64,000 nt of DNA from Limnohabitans curvus (GTDB lineage Bacteria; Pseudomonadota; Gammaproteobacteria; Burkholderiales; Burkholderiaceae_C), in NCBI RefSeq assembly GCF_003063475.1, contig NZ_NESP01000002.1, positions 1-64,000 on the forward strand, given 5' to 3'. Position numbers and translations under genes: made by a program. Shown one piece after another: positions 9,968 through 17,572 of the stretch. The notes under the pieces are model-generated. The model saw only the letters and a program-made list of their open reading frames with translations, was not told where the DNA came from and searched no databases. The stretch's first letter is position 1. Each line of letters opens with the position of its first letter.

Positions 9968-10423
9968 ATGAAGCATAGAAAAGTCCCCAGCCGGCAGCGA
10001 CGTAGTGCAAATCCGTTGGCTATGTACTCCGCATTATCTAGCTCTCGTCGATTTGAGCCAGATGAAAAAGTTGACGTTATTTTGCCATTGAGGATTGCGT
10101 TTGAGGCACTCGCAAGCGGTACCTATACAGATGATGATGTAGGCAATCTCTACACGGCAGCATGTTTAGGATTGAAGATCCTCCGAGTTGAGGACACATT
10201 GCATCAATGTTGTCTGAATGCACGCGCATACCTCTTTACTGTTTATGAGCAGTTAATGAATGAGGGTATATGCGTGAATCTAGAGATGGAGCAAAGAGCG
10301 GGAATTCTCACGGTTGTTGAAATATATGAGGCCGTGGTCGAGCAAGTTACCCCTGCAAGACTTTTGAGCTTGATAGAAGATATCAAGATACATCGCAAGC
10401 CTACGGCAATTGTTCATAGTTAA
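9968..10423 (+). CDS. Hypothetical protein
   Basis: 151 residues, no recognised family. It has a basic N-terminus (MKHRKVPSRQRRS) followed by a predicted all-helical body with LPLRIAFEALASGTYTDDDVGNLYTAACLGLKIL and a Cys pair near residue 80. It lies 96 bp after the preceding unknown gene on the same strand and just before a toxin-gene remnant, so the stretch from 9.4 to 10.8 kb looks accessory. Confidence 0.55.
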   Translation: MKHRKVPSRQRRSANPLAMYSALSSSRRFEPDEKVDVILPLRIAFEALASGTYTDDDVGNLYTAACLGLKILRVEDTLHQCCLNARAYLFTVYEQLMNEGICVNLEMEQRAGILTVVEIYEAVVEQVTPARLLSLIEDIKIHRKPTAIVHS

Positions 10424-10428
10424 GTTGA

Positions 10429-10743
10429 CACTGGTCCATTGAGGATGGAAATATTGAGGTCCAGAATGATGCCGGCTACCGGGTCAGGATGGACGTGTCG
10501 AGTGTGAGTGTGACAGCGGAACGTTTGCACGGCATCAGGTACAGACTGGCACTGCATGTGTCGGACAACACTCGACTCATTGGTTTCGACAATGCCCATG
10601 GTGTGAAACCTCTCGGTTCACATTTCAAGCATGCAGGAAAAAGGTTTCCATACGACCACCGCCATCGACATGTCCTGGACGAAGGAGTTTTGTTTGGTGA
10701 CCTAATGCGTCATGGCTATGTGATGGGCCATTCGACATTTTGA
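10429..10743 (+). pseudogene. TumE/DUF6516-type toxin gene remnant
   Basis: The readable core (VSVTAERLHGIRYRLALHV, LIGFDNAHG, PYDHRHRH, DEGV) matches TumE-family toxin-like proteins (DUF6516). The frame is open back to 10429 (NIEVQNDAGYRVRM), but no start codon occurs until 10489, which would cut off the usual N-terminus. After DEGV the expected LLEDFF-type helix is replaced by unrelated residues and an early stop. No TumA-type Xre antitoxin gene follows. I read this as a decayed toxin gene; an unusually short functional variant is less likely. Confidence 0.5.
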
Positions 10744-10748
10744 AGCGC

Positions 10749-10770
10749 CCCTCAAGCCATGACTTGAGAG
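10749..10770. repeat. Small inverted repeat after toxin remnant
   Basis: CTCAAG (10751-10756) pairs with CTTGAG (10763-10768) around a 6-nt loop. There is no T-run on either side, so it is a weak terminator candidate at best. Confidence 0.3.
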
Positions 10771-10924
10771 GAGCAAATATCGAGAACACGAGACTTCATG
10801 CTTTTCATTACCGGTGCGTTAGAAAAGCCGGTAGACATCCCAAGCTGTTTTCCCGATAGGAGTTTTCTTCCAGCTCATTGCCTCAAGGCTACATGTGCTG
10901 GTAATCGTGATCGGTTCTCAGAAT

Positions 10925-11455
10925 TTAGAAACGCGCACCGATTGAGAAGCTCAAAGCTTTGGAGGTGATGCCATCTTTGTGATAGAAATTCATATAGTCC
11001 ACCTGACCATACAAAGTATCTGTCAACTTAGTTTGAACACCTAAACCGTAACTGAAGTCAGATCCTGAATCCGCTGCGGAAAGACCAGATGCGCTAACCT
11101 TAAGGTTTGTTTTGAACCAGCCAAGGCGGCCAAAGAGTTCAGTGTTCTTGGCAATTTCCATTTTGGGCTTAAGAAAGAGGCCATATCCACTAGATGTGAC
11201 ATCCGCGCCTTGATATGTGTCCTTGGACACAGTGGTTGCATACATAGCTTCTACAGCGAGGTTCTCATGAACATTCTTGCCAACACCAAAACGTGCCAGT
11301 TTTGGTTTAACTGTTGCAGTGGAGTCACCCAACGACAAAGGGGTATAACCGAGCTCGGCATAGTAACCAGAATCATTCTTGTAAGAGTCAGCGAGCGCTG
11401 TGCCGGTAACACACAGTGAGAAGAGCGTACCTAATACAATTTTGGTAGTTTTCAT
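10925..11455 (-). CDS. Outer-membrane beta-barrel protein, OMP_b-brl type
   Basis: 176 residues. The signal peptide is MKTTKIVLGTLFSLCVTGTALA, followed by alternating amphipathic strands (YYAELGYTPLSL, ELFGRLGWFKTNL, DFSYGLGVQTKL, LYGQVDYMNFYH). The C-terminal residue is Phe (SIGARF), the usual BAM recognition end. The size fits an eight-strand barrel. GAAAGAAA precedes the ATG. Function beyond outer-membrane localisation cannot be assigned. Confidence 0.8.
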   Translation of the reverse strand: MKTTKIVLGTLFSLCVTGTALADSYKNDSGYYAELGYTPLSLGDSTATVKPKLARFGVGKNVHENLAVEAMYATTVSKDTYQGADVTSSGYGLFLKPKMEIAKNTELFGRLGWFKTNLKVSASGLSAADSGSDFSYGLGVQTKLTDTLYGQVDYMNFYHKDGITSKALSFSIGARF

Positions 11456-12147
11456 TTTCTTTCTTTCAGAGTTAGTATTTAAGCTCTACTTAGAGCCATG
11501 CGGATGATACATCATTTGTATACTATCTATTGCTTTTCGTCTAAAAACAACACTTGCATTTGGTCCATTCAATTCTGTTTCTAGTGATGTCATATAAAGG
11601 GGACCGTCTCAAACCCCCAAATTAAAGGTACGTTAAGGCTGCGCCGAGACTGGTACCCAGCTGCTGAAAGTCATTCAAGTTCGTAATTTGAGAAAACTTG
11701 CCACTCCATCCTCGATTTATATCAAGCAGCCAGTTTCAGTAAGTTTTAGACTGTCAGCTTTGCGCGGGGCTGTGGTTCCGCTAGTCGTCCACGTCGGAGC
11801 AGTTGTTGAACCTTAAATGGAGATATGCCATACTTATCCACATGCCCAAACAACCGGGTCTGGCGGCTCTGTAGAAAGTCAACCGAGACGTCGCCAATAA
11901 ACGTTGAGTCCGTCTGCAAGTGCTTCAATCCCATCTACATAGCCCCGCGCAGCGCACCATCCGGCCCTATCCACATTAAGGTCTCCAAGGTCCTAATTCA
12001 AAACCAAAGTTGTTAGTTGTCGATACGTGTAGCTCCGGGGTACCTCGAAGGGAAGCTTCGATTCCCGGTATCGTTTTCCCTGTTGGGGAGTAAAATAATG
12101 CTAAATGTTGATTAGTTCCGAGACCTTTTCCCAAAGTACATTTCAGC
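11456..12147. other. Gene-poor stretch upstream of the inverted-repeat segment
   Basis: No convincing gene in about 690 bp. AT-rich leader sequence for the barrel gene occupies 11456 to about 11600. The left 20-bp inverted repeat of the 3.2-kb segment is at 11662-11681. The rest contains only short frames lacking ribosome sites. Confidence 0.5.
11662..11681 (+). repeat. Left copy of 20-bp inverted repeat
   Basis: TGCTGAAAGTCATTCAAGTT here is repeated exactly in reverse complement at 14861-14880. GACTGGT occurs just outside both copies (8 bp further out on this side). Together they bracket the unknown two-gene module and the broken MarR gene, as the ends of a mobile segment would. Confidence 0.6.
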
Positions 12148-13341
12148 GTGCCCAACACTCCCATCAACTCTGAAGCTGCTGCCGAAGATGCGTTTGCTCG
12201 CTTTCGGTTCGCCGGAGGCCGCTTCGACTCTCATACGATTCCGCTGGAGGTCTTACCTGACCTCGCAGCGTATCGCAAGCTGGTGGTGGAAGTGGCGAAA
12301 ATGCTCTTCAGGAGAAGAATGGGCGAGCGCGTTCGAGTCCCAAAAGGATTTGAAGATTCGTTTCAGATCGGGCTGGCACATATTGAAGGTGGCAGCAGTG
12401 CGGTCGCGTACATGCCGCGCTTGCGCCCTGTGGCCTCGCAGCAACCGTTGCAGTTTGCTGCCAATCAGTCATCATTCGATCAGTCTCCTTATCCAGACTT
12501 TGATGATGCGCGAGACTACATTGACAATCTAATCGACTCAGTGGGATCGACTGGTAGCGTACCTCAAGAGTTTCCGGTCGAACTCGCGGGGCTCTTCAAT
12601 TCGTTCGGTCAAAGCCTGCATGAAGATGAGTTCATCGAATTGGGATTTGGTGGTGCCAAGGCTGTTCGCTACGACACCTTCATTCGGAAGAAGATTGTCC
12701 TTTCTAGAGAGACCACGTATGAGAACGCGGTCGATGCGCTGTTCGTGCTGAACGGCGGCGTTGTTGCGCAAGGCGCAATTCATGTGCTCGACGTAAACGG
12801 TGGGAGTTTCGATTTCCAACCGTCAACGGAGTTCGAGTTCAAGAAAGCTTACAACCGCGCTTCCGAAAACGTGCGACTGGTCGGCACAGGTCTGTACGAC
12901 AAGAACGAGCGCCTACGCCGCCTTCTTTCAGTGAACGTCATCTACAGCGAAGGTGGCGCGACACAGCCGTTTGAGTCCCGGCTGGAAGATATACGAGCAA
13001 CTCCAGCAGGCTGGTACGACGACGAGAACCCTGTCCCATCGACGGCAGCAATCGAAGCAATGCGGTGCCTCTTGGTAGATGTATCCATGCAGCCCGTTCC
13101 ACTCCCACACCTCTATCCGCTTCCGAGCGGAGGAATTGCAGCCGAGTGGTCGATTGGTGCATGGGAGGCGAGTGCCGAAGTTAACGAGACAGGCTCGCAA
13201 GTGACCCTAAATGCTGTGAATACAGACACTGCCGACGACATCAACATGGTGATCGACTTGCAGAGCACTGTACTCATGTCTCAGTTCATGACGTTCATCA
13301 ACGCGATGTCGTCGGACGAAGAAATGCCAGATGCCAATTAA
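12148..13341 (+). CDS. Conserved hypothetical protein, first gene of two-gene module
   Basis: 397 residues from GTG 12148; an internal ATG could be used instead, since there is no clear ribosome site at the GTG. The protein is acidic and soluble, without signal peptide or membrane segments. Recognisable stretches are a helical N-terminus (LPDLAAYRKLVVEVAKMLF), a central beta-rich part and a C-terminal LPLPHLYPLPSGGIAAEW-type segment (VPLPHLYPLPSGGIAAEWSI). I recall similar unnamed proteins paired with a small partner like the next gene, but know no function. It overlaps the next gene by 11 bp and lies inside the inverted-repeat segment. Confidence 0.7.
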   Translation: MPNTPINSEAAAEDAFARFRFAGGRFDSHTIPLEVLPDLAAYRKLVVEVAKMLFRRRMGERVRVPKGFEDSFQIGLAHIEGGSSAVAYMPRLRPVASQQPLQFAANQSSFDQSPYPDFDDARDYIDNLIDSVGSTGSVPQEFPVELAGLFNSFGQSLHEDEFIELGFGGAKAVRYDTFIRKKIVLSRETTYENAVDALFVLNGGVVAQGAIHVLDVNGGSFDFQPSTEFEFKKAYNRASENVRLVGTGLYDKNERLRRLLSVNVIYSEGGATQPFESRLEDIRATPAGWYDDENPVPSTAAIEAMRCLLVDVSMQPVPLPHLYPLPSGGIAAEWSIGAWEASAEVNETGSQVTLNAVNTDTADDINMVIDLQSTVLMSQFMTFINAMSSDEEMPDAN

Positions 13342-13771
13342 CGACGCATCCCTCCTTCCCGCAAGCGCTGAGCTTCTGACAAGACAGGTTCATCCGAGCC
13401 AAATCACCGAGGGTCGCCCTTCGGCGCGGTCATTTACGCCCACCGAGAAGGATGCGGGCCACTTATCTGCAGACAGAGAGAGCCTTCTGTCCCCCCGTGA
13501 GGCTTACGAGAGATATCTCCAGCGAAAGCAACTGAATGAGGGAGGTGGAACGTGGGGCGTTTCAATACAAGAATTCGCGAATCTCGGTCTTGCCTCCTAC
13601 GCCGACCCAATTTCCGACAATTCCGCACATACACTGGTTGACTTCACCTCCGCCGGTGATGCCAAAAAGCAGCAGACAGTGGGCAAGCTTGCCTATGCCA
13701 AGGCAAAGGCGCGAGGAAGGCTGCACCCGCCCCCCGACTTGGCGGCGCAACACAAGACAGCGGATAGCTAA
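13331..13771 (+). CDS. Conserved hypothetical protein, second gene of two-gene module
   Basis: 146 residues. The start overlaps the previous gene (ATG at 13331 inside its last codons), indicating coupled translation. N-terminal motifs are ASLLPASAELLTRQVHPS and SARSFTPTEKDAGHLSADR. The middle has TWGVSIQEFANLGLASYADP, and a basic tail (KLAYAKAKARGRLHPPPD) ends it. No catalytic motif is obvious. The constant pairing with the upstream gene suggests a two-component complex; a defence or toxin-antitoxin role is only speculation. Confidence 0.7.
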   Translation: MPINDASLLPASAELLTRQVHPSQITEGRPSARSFTPTEKDAGHLSADRESLLSPREAYERYLQRKQLNEGGGTWGVSIQEFANLGLASYADPISDNSAHTLVDFTSAGDAKKQQTVGKLAYAKAKARGRLHPPPDLAAQHKTADS

Positions 13772-14269
13772 ACCGACCATAGCCGACGATTACCTTTGCC
13801 TTCGTGGAGGTTCTCGACGATCAGCACCTCCATAATGATTTATAGCTAGAGTTGTTCCATTCTCGCTATATTCGAACGCTGAAAGCCCGCTTGCCGACAG
13901 CGAATTAGTGAGGCTTAATGTCCGCTGGGGGGTTGAAACCGCCAGTACAGGCAGTCGAAGTACGGTCGGTAAATTCGCGTTTGTCGTGTAGTTCACTGCC
14001 TAGGACTGCAGTACCCCGCATAGCCGCCACTCAATGTAGCCCCAGCCACCAAAACGAAGAGCCGCTTAGTAGCATTACTGTTGTCATGTCTTGCTGCGTC
14101 TGCCGACTGCAATCGCTGCATACTGGTCGTTGCAGCAATCGGGCTAATTTTGATGCCCTAGAAAACTTGCTTCTCTATTGATGCAAATAACGTATGAATG
14201 GCAAAACTTTGACGCAAGTCTTAGAGTTCCTATGAAAATCAACAAATTATGGAAACTGGTGCGGGATGT
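13772..14269. other. Non-coding stretch
   Basis: About 500 bp between the two-gene module and the broken MarR gene. I see no gene with a ribosome site, no strong terminator and no repeat. Short frames here have unlikely composition. Confidence 0.5.
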
Positions 14270-14793
14270 TCAGTGACGTTCCGCAGCAGCCCGAGAAGTA
14301 AGGGCAAATTTTGTGTCTGTGTAAGCCCCCGCATAGGCCTCCAACCCCAAAGAAATCACCGTGGCCACGTCGTTTGCCACTTCTTGACGAAACTCCGCCT
14401 CGGTTTGCGCCACGGCTTGCTCAAAAGCGCGCAGCCAAGCAAGGCCCGTGTCGGTGAACACAATGCGCCGCGCGCGGGCGTCACTTGGGTCTGGTGCGCG
14501 CTGAACCAAGCCCCATGCTTCACATTGAGTCACCAAGTCGCCCATGGCTTGTTTGGTCATGCCGGCACTTTGGTCGAGGTCGATTAAGCGCGAGCCTTCA
14601 AGGCTGAGTGGCGTGTGATGTGAATGTGTGCGGCGCTTACTTGGGCGCGGGCGGCGAGGTTTGATAGTGCCAACGGCACATCGACGTTGTGCGCCATGAG
14701 ATGCAACACGCGCTCGTCAAAGCGACGCATGGCGTGACCAAGCAAACGTCCTAAATGTGCCTGTCGCCAGTCTTGATGAGGTGTCGAATTCAA
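14270..14793 (-). pseudogene. MarR-family regulator, frameshifted
   Basis: Two abutting leftward frames together make one winged-helix MarR protein of about 170 residues. The first part (14793 to about 14600) gives MNSTPHQDWRQAHLGRLL and LALSNLAARAQVSAAHIHITRH. The second gives SRLIDLDQSAGMTKQAMGDLV, GLVQRAPDPSDARARR and FTDTGLAWLRAFEQAV. The frame changes by one base near 14600 (CAGCCTTGAAGGCTCG region): one frame stops at 14584 while the other reads LEGSRLIDLD. Both halves are well conserved, so the lesion is recent or a sequencing indel. Confidence 0.75.
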
Positions 14794-14860
14794 TACATTT
14801 CCTTACTAAACCCGCATGGCCATTGGGTTGCAGGTCGATTAGGGGTGTTCAAAATATACA

Positions 14861-14880
14861 AACTTGAATGACTTTCAGCA
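14861..14880 (-). repeat. Right copy of 20-bp inverted repeat
   Basis: Exact reverse complement of 11662-11681. ACCAGTC follows directly at 14880-14886, the complement of the GACTGGT seen outside the left copy. It marks the probable right end of the 3.2-kb segment. Confidence 0.6.
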
Positions 14881-14969
14881 CCAGTCGTACAGCGCATGAC
14901 GGACGCACGCGAGGTTATTGGCTCCACGTCCTTGAGAGCCCCCTTTGAGGTATGGACATGGATAAAGCG

Positions 14970-16532
14970 TCAATCGTCGTAGTCGTGATAGCCGTTTTTC
15001 AGCTCTAGCTTGATGACTTGGAAGACATTGTTGGCGTCCATATAGCCTTTGACTTCCACATAGCTGCCGTTGCTGGGCGTGCCATATTTGAATCGGGTGT
15101 TGGCTGAAGTTTGTGCGGTGTAGGTCACACCCAAACGCGTCAAGTTGAAGGTGCTGTTAATGCCAGACCAGCCACCGACTTGACCATACATTTCAAACAC
15201 ACGGCCCGAGCTGGCGTTGCTGTTGGATGCGTATTTGATCTCGACTTTTGTCGCGTTCAAGGTGCCGCTCTGATAGACGCCTTTGACTTCCACAAAAGTG
15301 CCATTGCTGAGGTTAGCAATGGAGCCACTGGGAAAGTAGGCAGAGCTTGCGTTCACATTCACCCCTTGAACAGTGAAGGTGTTGCCACTCAAGTTGCTGA
15401 CAGCGCCATAAAACTCGTTGGAATAAGTAACAGCCTGGTTGTAGCCGTTGGTAAAGCTACGTTGGCCTTCGATTTCTACCCGAGACGCTACCAATGTCGA
15501 GCCTGACCATGTGCCTTTGATTTCGTAAAGCGTGTTGGCCGTCAATGTGGCGCCACTGACCTGAACACCTCCCACATACCAATTGCCGTTCGTTTGAGTA
15601 GCAACACCTTTGATCTTGACGTAAGTCGAGGCACTGGGGGCGCCATTGAAACGGGTGAGATAAGCGGCGTTGACCAATTGCAAACGTGTGGCTGTCAGGG
15701 TCGTGCCATCCCAGTCTGTGCTGAGTGGAGCCAATGCACGAATCGCATCGCCTACTACGGGCGTATTGCCTATGGGCTGAATCGTGCAAGCACTGCAGTC
15801 CACCGTGATGCTCGAAGCTGGGCCCGTTTGAACTGTGTAGGTGCTCCCTGTGATGGATGTGATGGTGCCGCGCACGGCCACATCTAACGCATGTGTTGCC
15901 GCATTTGTAACTACAACGCGGGTAGCCCAAAAGCTGCCGTCTGGCTGGGCAAGGCCATACACAGTCAGCAATGGATGGGTGTTGACGAGCGCTGCCAAGT
16001 CGGCATAAGTTGTCACCGCTGCTGCGGCAATCAAGGTGCCATCGGAAGTGCCGCCGTAGGTCGTGGCAGAGTTGATTTGAATGACTTGCGTTGGCAGGGT
16101 AATGGCGGAAGAGGTGATGGCGCTCATCGTGCCCCGCACGCCGCCGACCACACGAATGCGAGCCGCGCGTCCTAGGCTTTGCGTATCGTCGACATCGCCA
16201 AACAATGCGACGGTCATGCCCAGTGACAGTGGGCTACTGAAGGTCGATGTGTTGCTGTCGTAGTTGGTGCTGAAGTCATCGCTGTCGTACACCACAGAGT
16301 CCGTGGTTTCAAAGCGAACGCCATTGACCACGATGGAGCCTAAACCGCTGATGGAGCCCTGATAGGCGGCAGCTGCGCCATTGAATGTTGCCGCACCCGC
16401 TGGGTTGGTGGACCAGTCGGCATCGCTGTGATCGCTGTCACCTCCGCCACCGCCTCCACCACATGCGCTTAGAAAAACGGTGGCGACTAGTAAAAAGGCA
16501 AGGGCTTTTGGTTTTAAAACAGAACGTGACAT
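14970..16532 (-). CDS. DUF5666-containing lipoprotein
   Basis: 520 residues. The lipoprotein signal peptide has lipobox LSAC at about residues 21-24, followed by a poly-Gly spacer. YQGSISGLGSIVVNGVRFE at about residue 57 is the hallmark of DUF5666, and several related OB-like beta repeats follow (pattern GxVxxxxGxxxxxxG-V-NA ... VEVKGxxxxGxLxAxKVE). It is anchored on the periplasmic side of a membrane; the function is unknown. It stands alone on the minus strand with its own upstream region. Confidence 0.85.
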   Translation of the reverse strand: MSRSVLKPKALAFLLVATVFLSACGGGGGGGDSDHSDADWSTNPAGAATFNGAAAAYQGSISGLGSIVVNGVRFETTDSVVYDSDDFSTNYDSNTSTFSSPLSLGMTVALFGDVDDTQSLGRAARIRVVGGVRGTMSAITSSAITLPTQVIQINSATTYGGTSDGTLIAAAAVTTYADLAALVNTHPLLTVYGLAQPDGSFWATRVVVTNAATHALDVAVRGTITSITGSTYTVQTGPASSITVDCSACTIQPIGNTPVVGDAIRALAPLSTDWDGTTLTATRLQLVNAAYLTRFNGAPSASTYVKIKGVATQTNGNWYVGGVQVSGATLTANTLYEIKGTWSGSTLVASRVEIEGQRSFTNGYNQAVTYSNEFYGAVSNLSGNTFTVQGVNVNASSAYFPSGSIANLSNGTFVEVKGVYQSGTLNATKVEIKYASNSNASSGRVFEMYGQVGGWSGINSTFNLTRLGVTYTAQTSANTRFKYGTPSNGSYVEVKGYMDANNVFQVIKLELKNGYHDYDD

Positions 16533-16577
16533 GCCAACTCCATCAACAACGAATGGAGAAAGTTTGCAATCCTCAGA

Positions 16578-16592
16578 TTAAGACAGTCTTAA
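16578..16592. promoter_or_regulatory. Palindrome upstream of the DUF5666 gene
   Basis: TTAAGAC-A-GTCTTAA is a perfect 7-bp inverted repeat with one central base, 46 bp upstream of the lipoprotein start. It could be an operator, but it also lies just beyond the 3' end of the small leftward operon. Confidence 0.35.
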
Positions 16593-16627
16593 GGGCAGCA
16601 GCGACAGCCCATGCGCCAAAGTGGATA

Positions 16628-16855
16628 TCAACACAACCAGGATTTATAAAAGGCCCAATCACGCTTTCGATCTTTCGTTTTGGCCACCAATGCAAGTGCT
16701 TGTCCGCACCCCCCAACCGTCATTGGTAAGAGCATGCAATCGACACCATAAGGATTTGTCACACATACGCCATGCTCATCAGCAGAAAGGTGGAACCCAT
16801 CCAGGCCGTAGACGTTCTTCTGCATCAAGATTGAATGAAGTGTTTCAGCATTCAT
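16628..16855 (-). CDS. Small hypothetical protein, last gene of DUF1173 operon
   Basis: 75 residues when started at the ATG (16855) that overlaps the previous stop as TCAT/ATGA; the frame is open further upstream. Sequence MNAETLHSILMQKNVYGLDGF ... CVTNPYGVDCMLLPMTVGG, with four Cys and no recognised family. The 4-bp overlap supports the start and the operon. Confidence 0.5.
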   Translation of the reverse strand: MNAETLHSILMQKNVYGLDGFHLSADEHGVCVTNPYGVDCMLLPMTVGGCGQALALVAKTKDRKRDWAFYKSWLC

Positions 16856-17121
16856 TTCTTCAGAAACTGTCTGTGTTGATTGCTGAATAGGGTTTTCAAG
16901 CCCATAGCAAATCCATCCTTCCACACCCTTACGAGAAACGCAACATCGCGAAACAAGAAGGGAAGGGTTGGGTCACCCAGGGCAAAGCTTTGGAGGCCCA
17001 AATCGAAGACCTCGAAGTACACGTCAGCCTCTTTCTCTTCACCGACCTCATCACCATAGATGAACCGAGTAACTACAGCCATTGCAAAGTGTGAGCGAAC
17101 CTCTAGAGCGGTGAGTGACAT
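16852..17121 (-). CDS. Small hypothetical protein
   Basis: 89 residues, MSLTALEVRSHFAMAVVTRF with an acidic patch DEVGEEKEADVYFEVFDLG. GGAGG lies 6-10 bases before the ATG at 17121. Family unknown. It sits 11 bp downstream of the zinc-ribbon-like gene in the same leftward operon. Confidence 0.55.
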   Translation of the reverse strand: MSLTALEVRSHFAMAVVTRFIYGDEVGEEKEADVYFEVFDLGLQSFALGDPTLPFLFRDVAFLVRVWKDGFAMGLKTLFSNQHRQFLKK

Positions 17122-17132
17122 GGTGACCTCCG

Positions 17133-17381
17133 TTAAATGTTGCTGGATAGAGAGTGAGATTCAAACGATGCAACAGCGCACGTTTCACCCAGCCAACCGG
17201 AACATTTGCGACAGCGAAGGGCCCAGGTGTTGGGGGCGGACTCCCGGTAGTGCGGGCGCTTGCCATCGGCTCGATTTAAGTCAAACCGTCCGTGCTCTAT
17301 GTAAATGGTTTCGCCACAACTACATGCGGTTTCTACAACTTGGCACAAAAAGCTTTTGAATCGATCCCAGCGATCTAGCAT
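17133..17381 (-). CDS. Small protein with two Cys pairs (possible zinc ribbon)
   Basis: 82 residues. CSCGETIYIEHGRFD near residue 21 and LRCRKCSGWLGE near residue 56 give two CxC/CxxC knuckles separated by about 35 residues, the layout of a zinc ribbon. YRESAPNTW lies between them. It overlaps the upstream gene by 7 bp. The role is unknown; nucleic-acid binding is a guess. Confidence 0.6.
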   Translation of the reverse strand: MLDRWDRFKSFLCQVVETACSCGETIYIEHGRFDLNRADGKRPHYRESAPNTWALRCRKCSGWLGETCAVASFESHSLSSNI

Positions 17382-17560
17382 TCGCGCCCTAGCTCACGCT
17401 TAATGAGGCGGATAGGGGCGTTGTAGCTTGAAAGCATTTCTTCGCGCCACTCTTGAACAAAAAGAGGGAAGTCGTCGCGGTCAGAATGGAATGCAAACGC
17501 AGTACCTGACTGTGTTGGATCTTCAGCGACCCAAATATTGAATTGCGCTTTAGAAGACAT
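17375..17560 (-). CDS. Small hypothetical protein
   Basis: 61 residues, MSSKAQFNIWVAEDPTQSG ... FPLFVQEWREEMLSSYNAP. GGAGAG precedes the ATG. Unknown family. It is 12 bp after the DUF1173 gene and overlaps the next one, so it is part of the same operon. Confidence 0.55.
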   Translation of the reverse strand: MSSKAQFNIWVAEDPTQSGTAFAFHSDRDDFPLFVQEWREEMLSSYNAPIRLIKRELGREC

Positions 17561-17572
17561 TCAACTCTCCAT

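Noticed and set aside
11746..11934. Short leftward frame in the gene-poor stretch
   Set aside because: No ribosome site and no recognised family; it could be a fragment, but there is not enough evidence to call a gene.
14584..14793. Independent 69-residue gene
   Set aside because: It is the N-terminal half of the MarR-family gene; the C-terminal half continues in another frame, so it was reported as one pseudogene.
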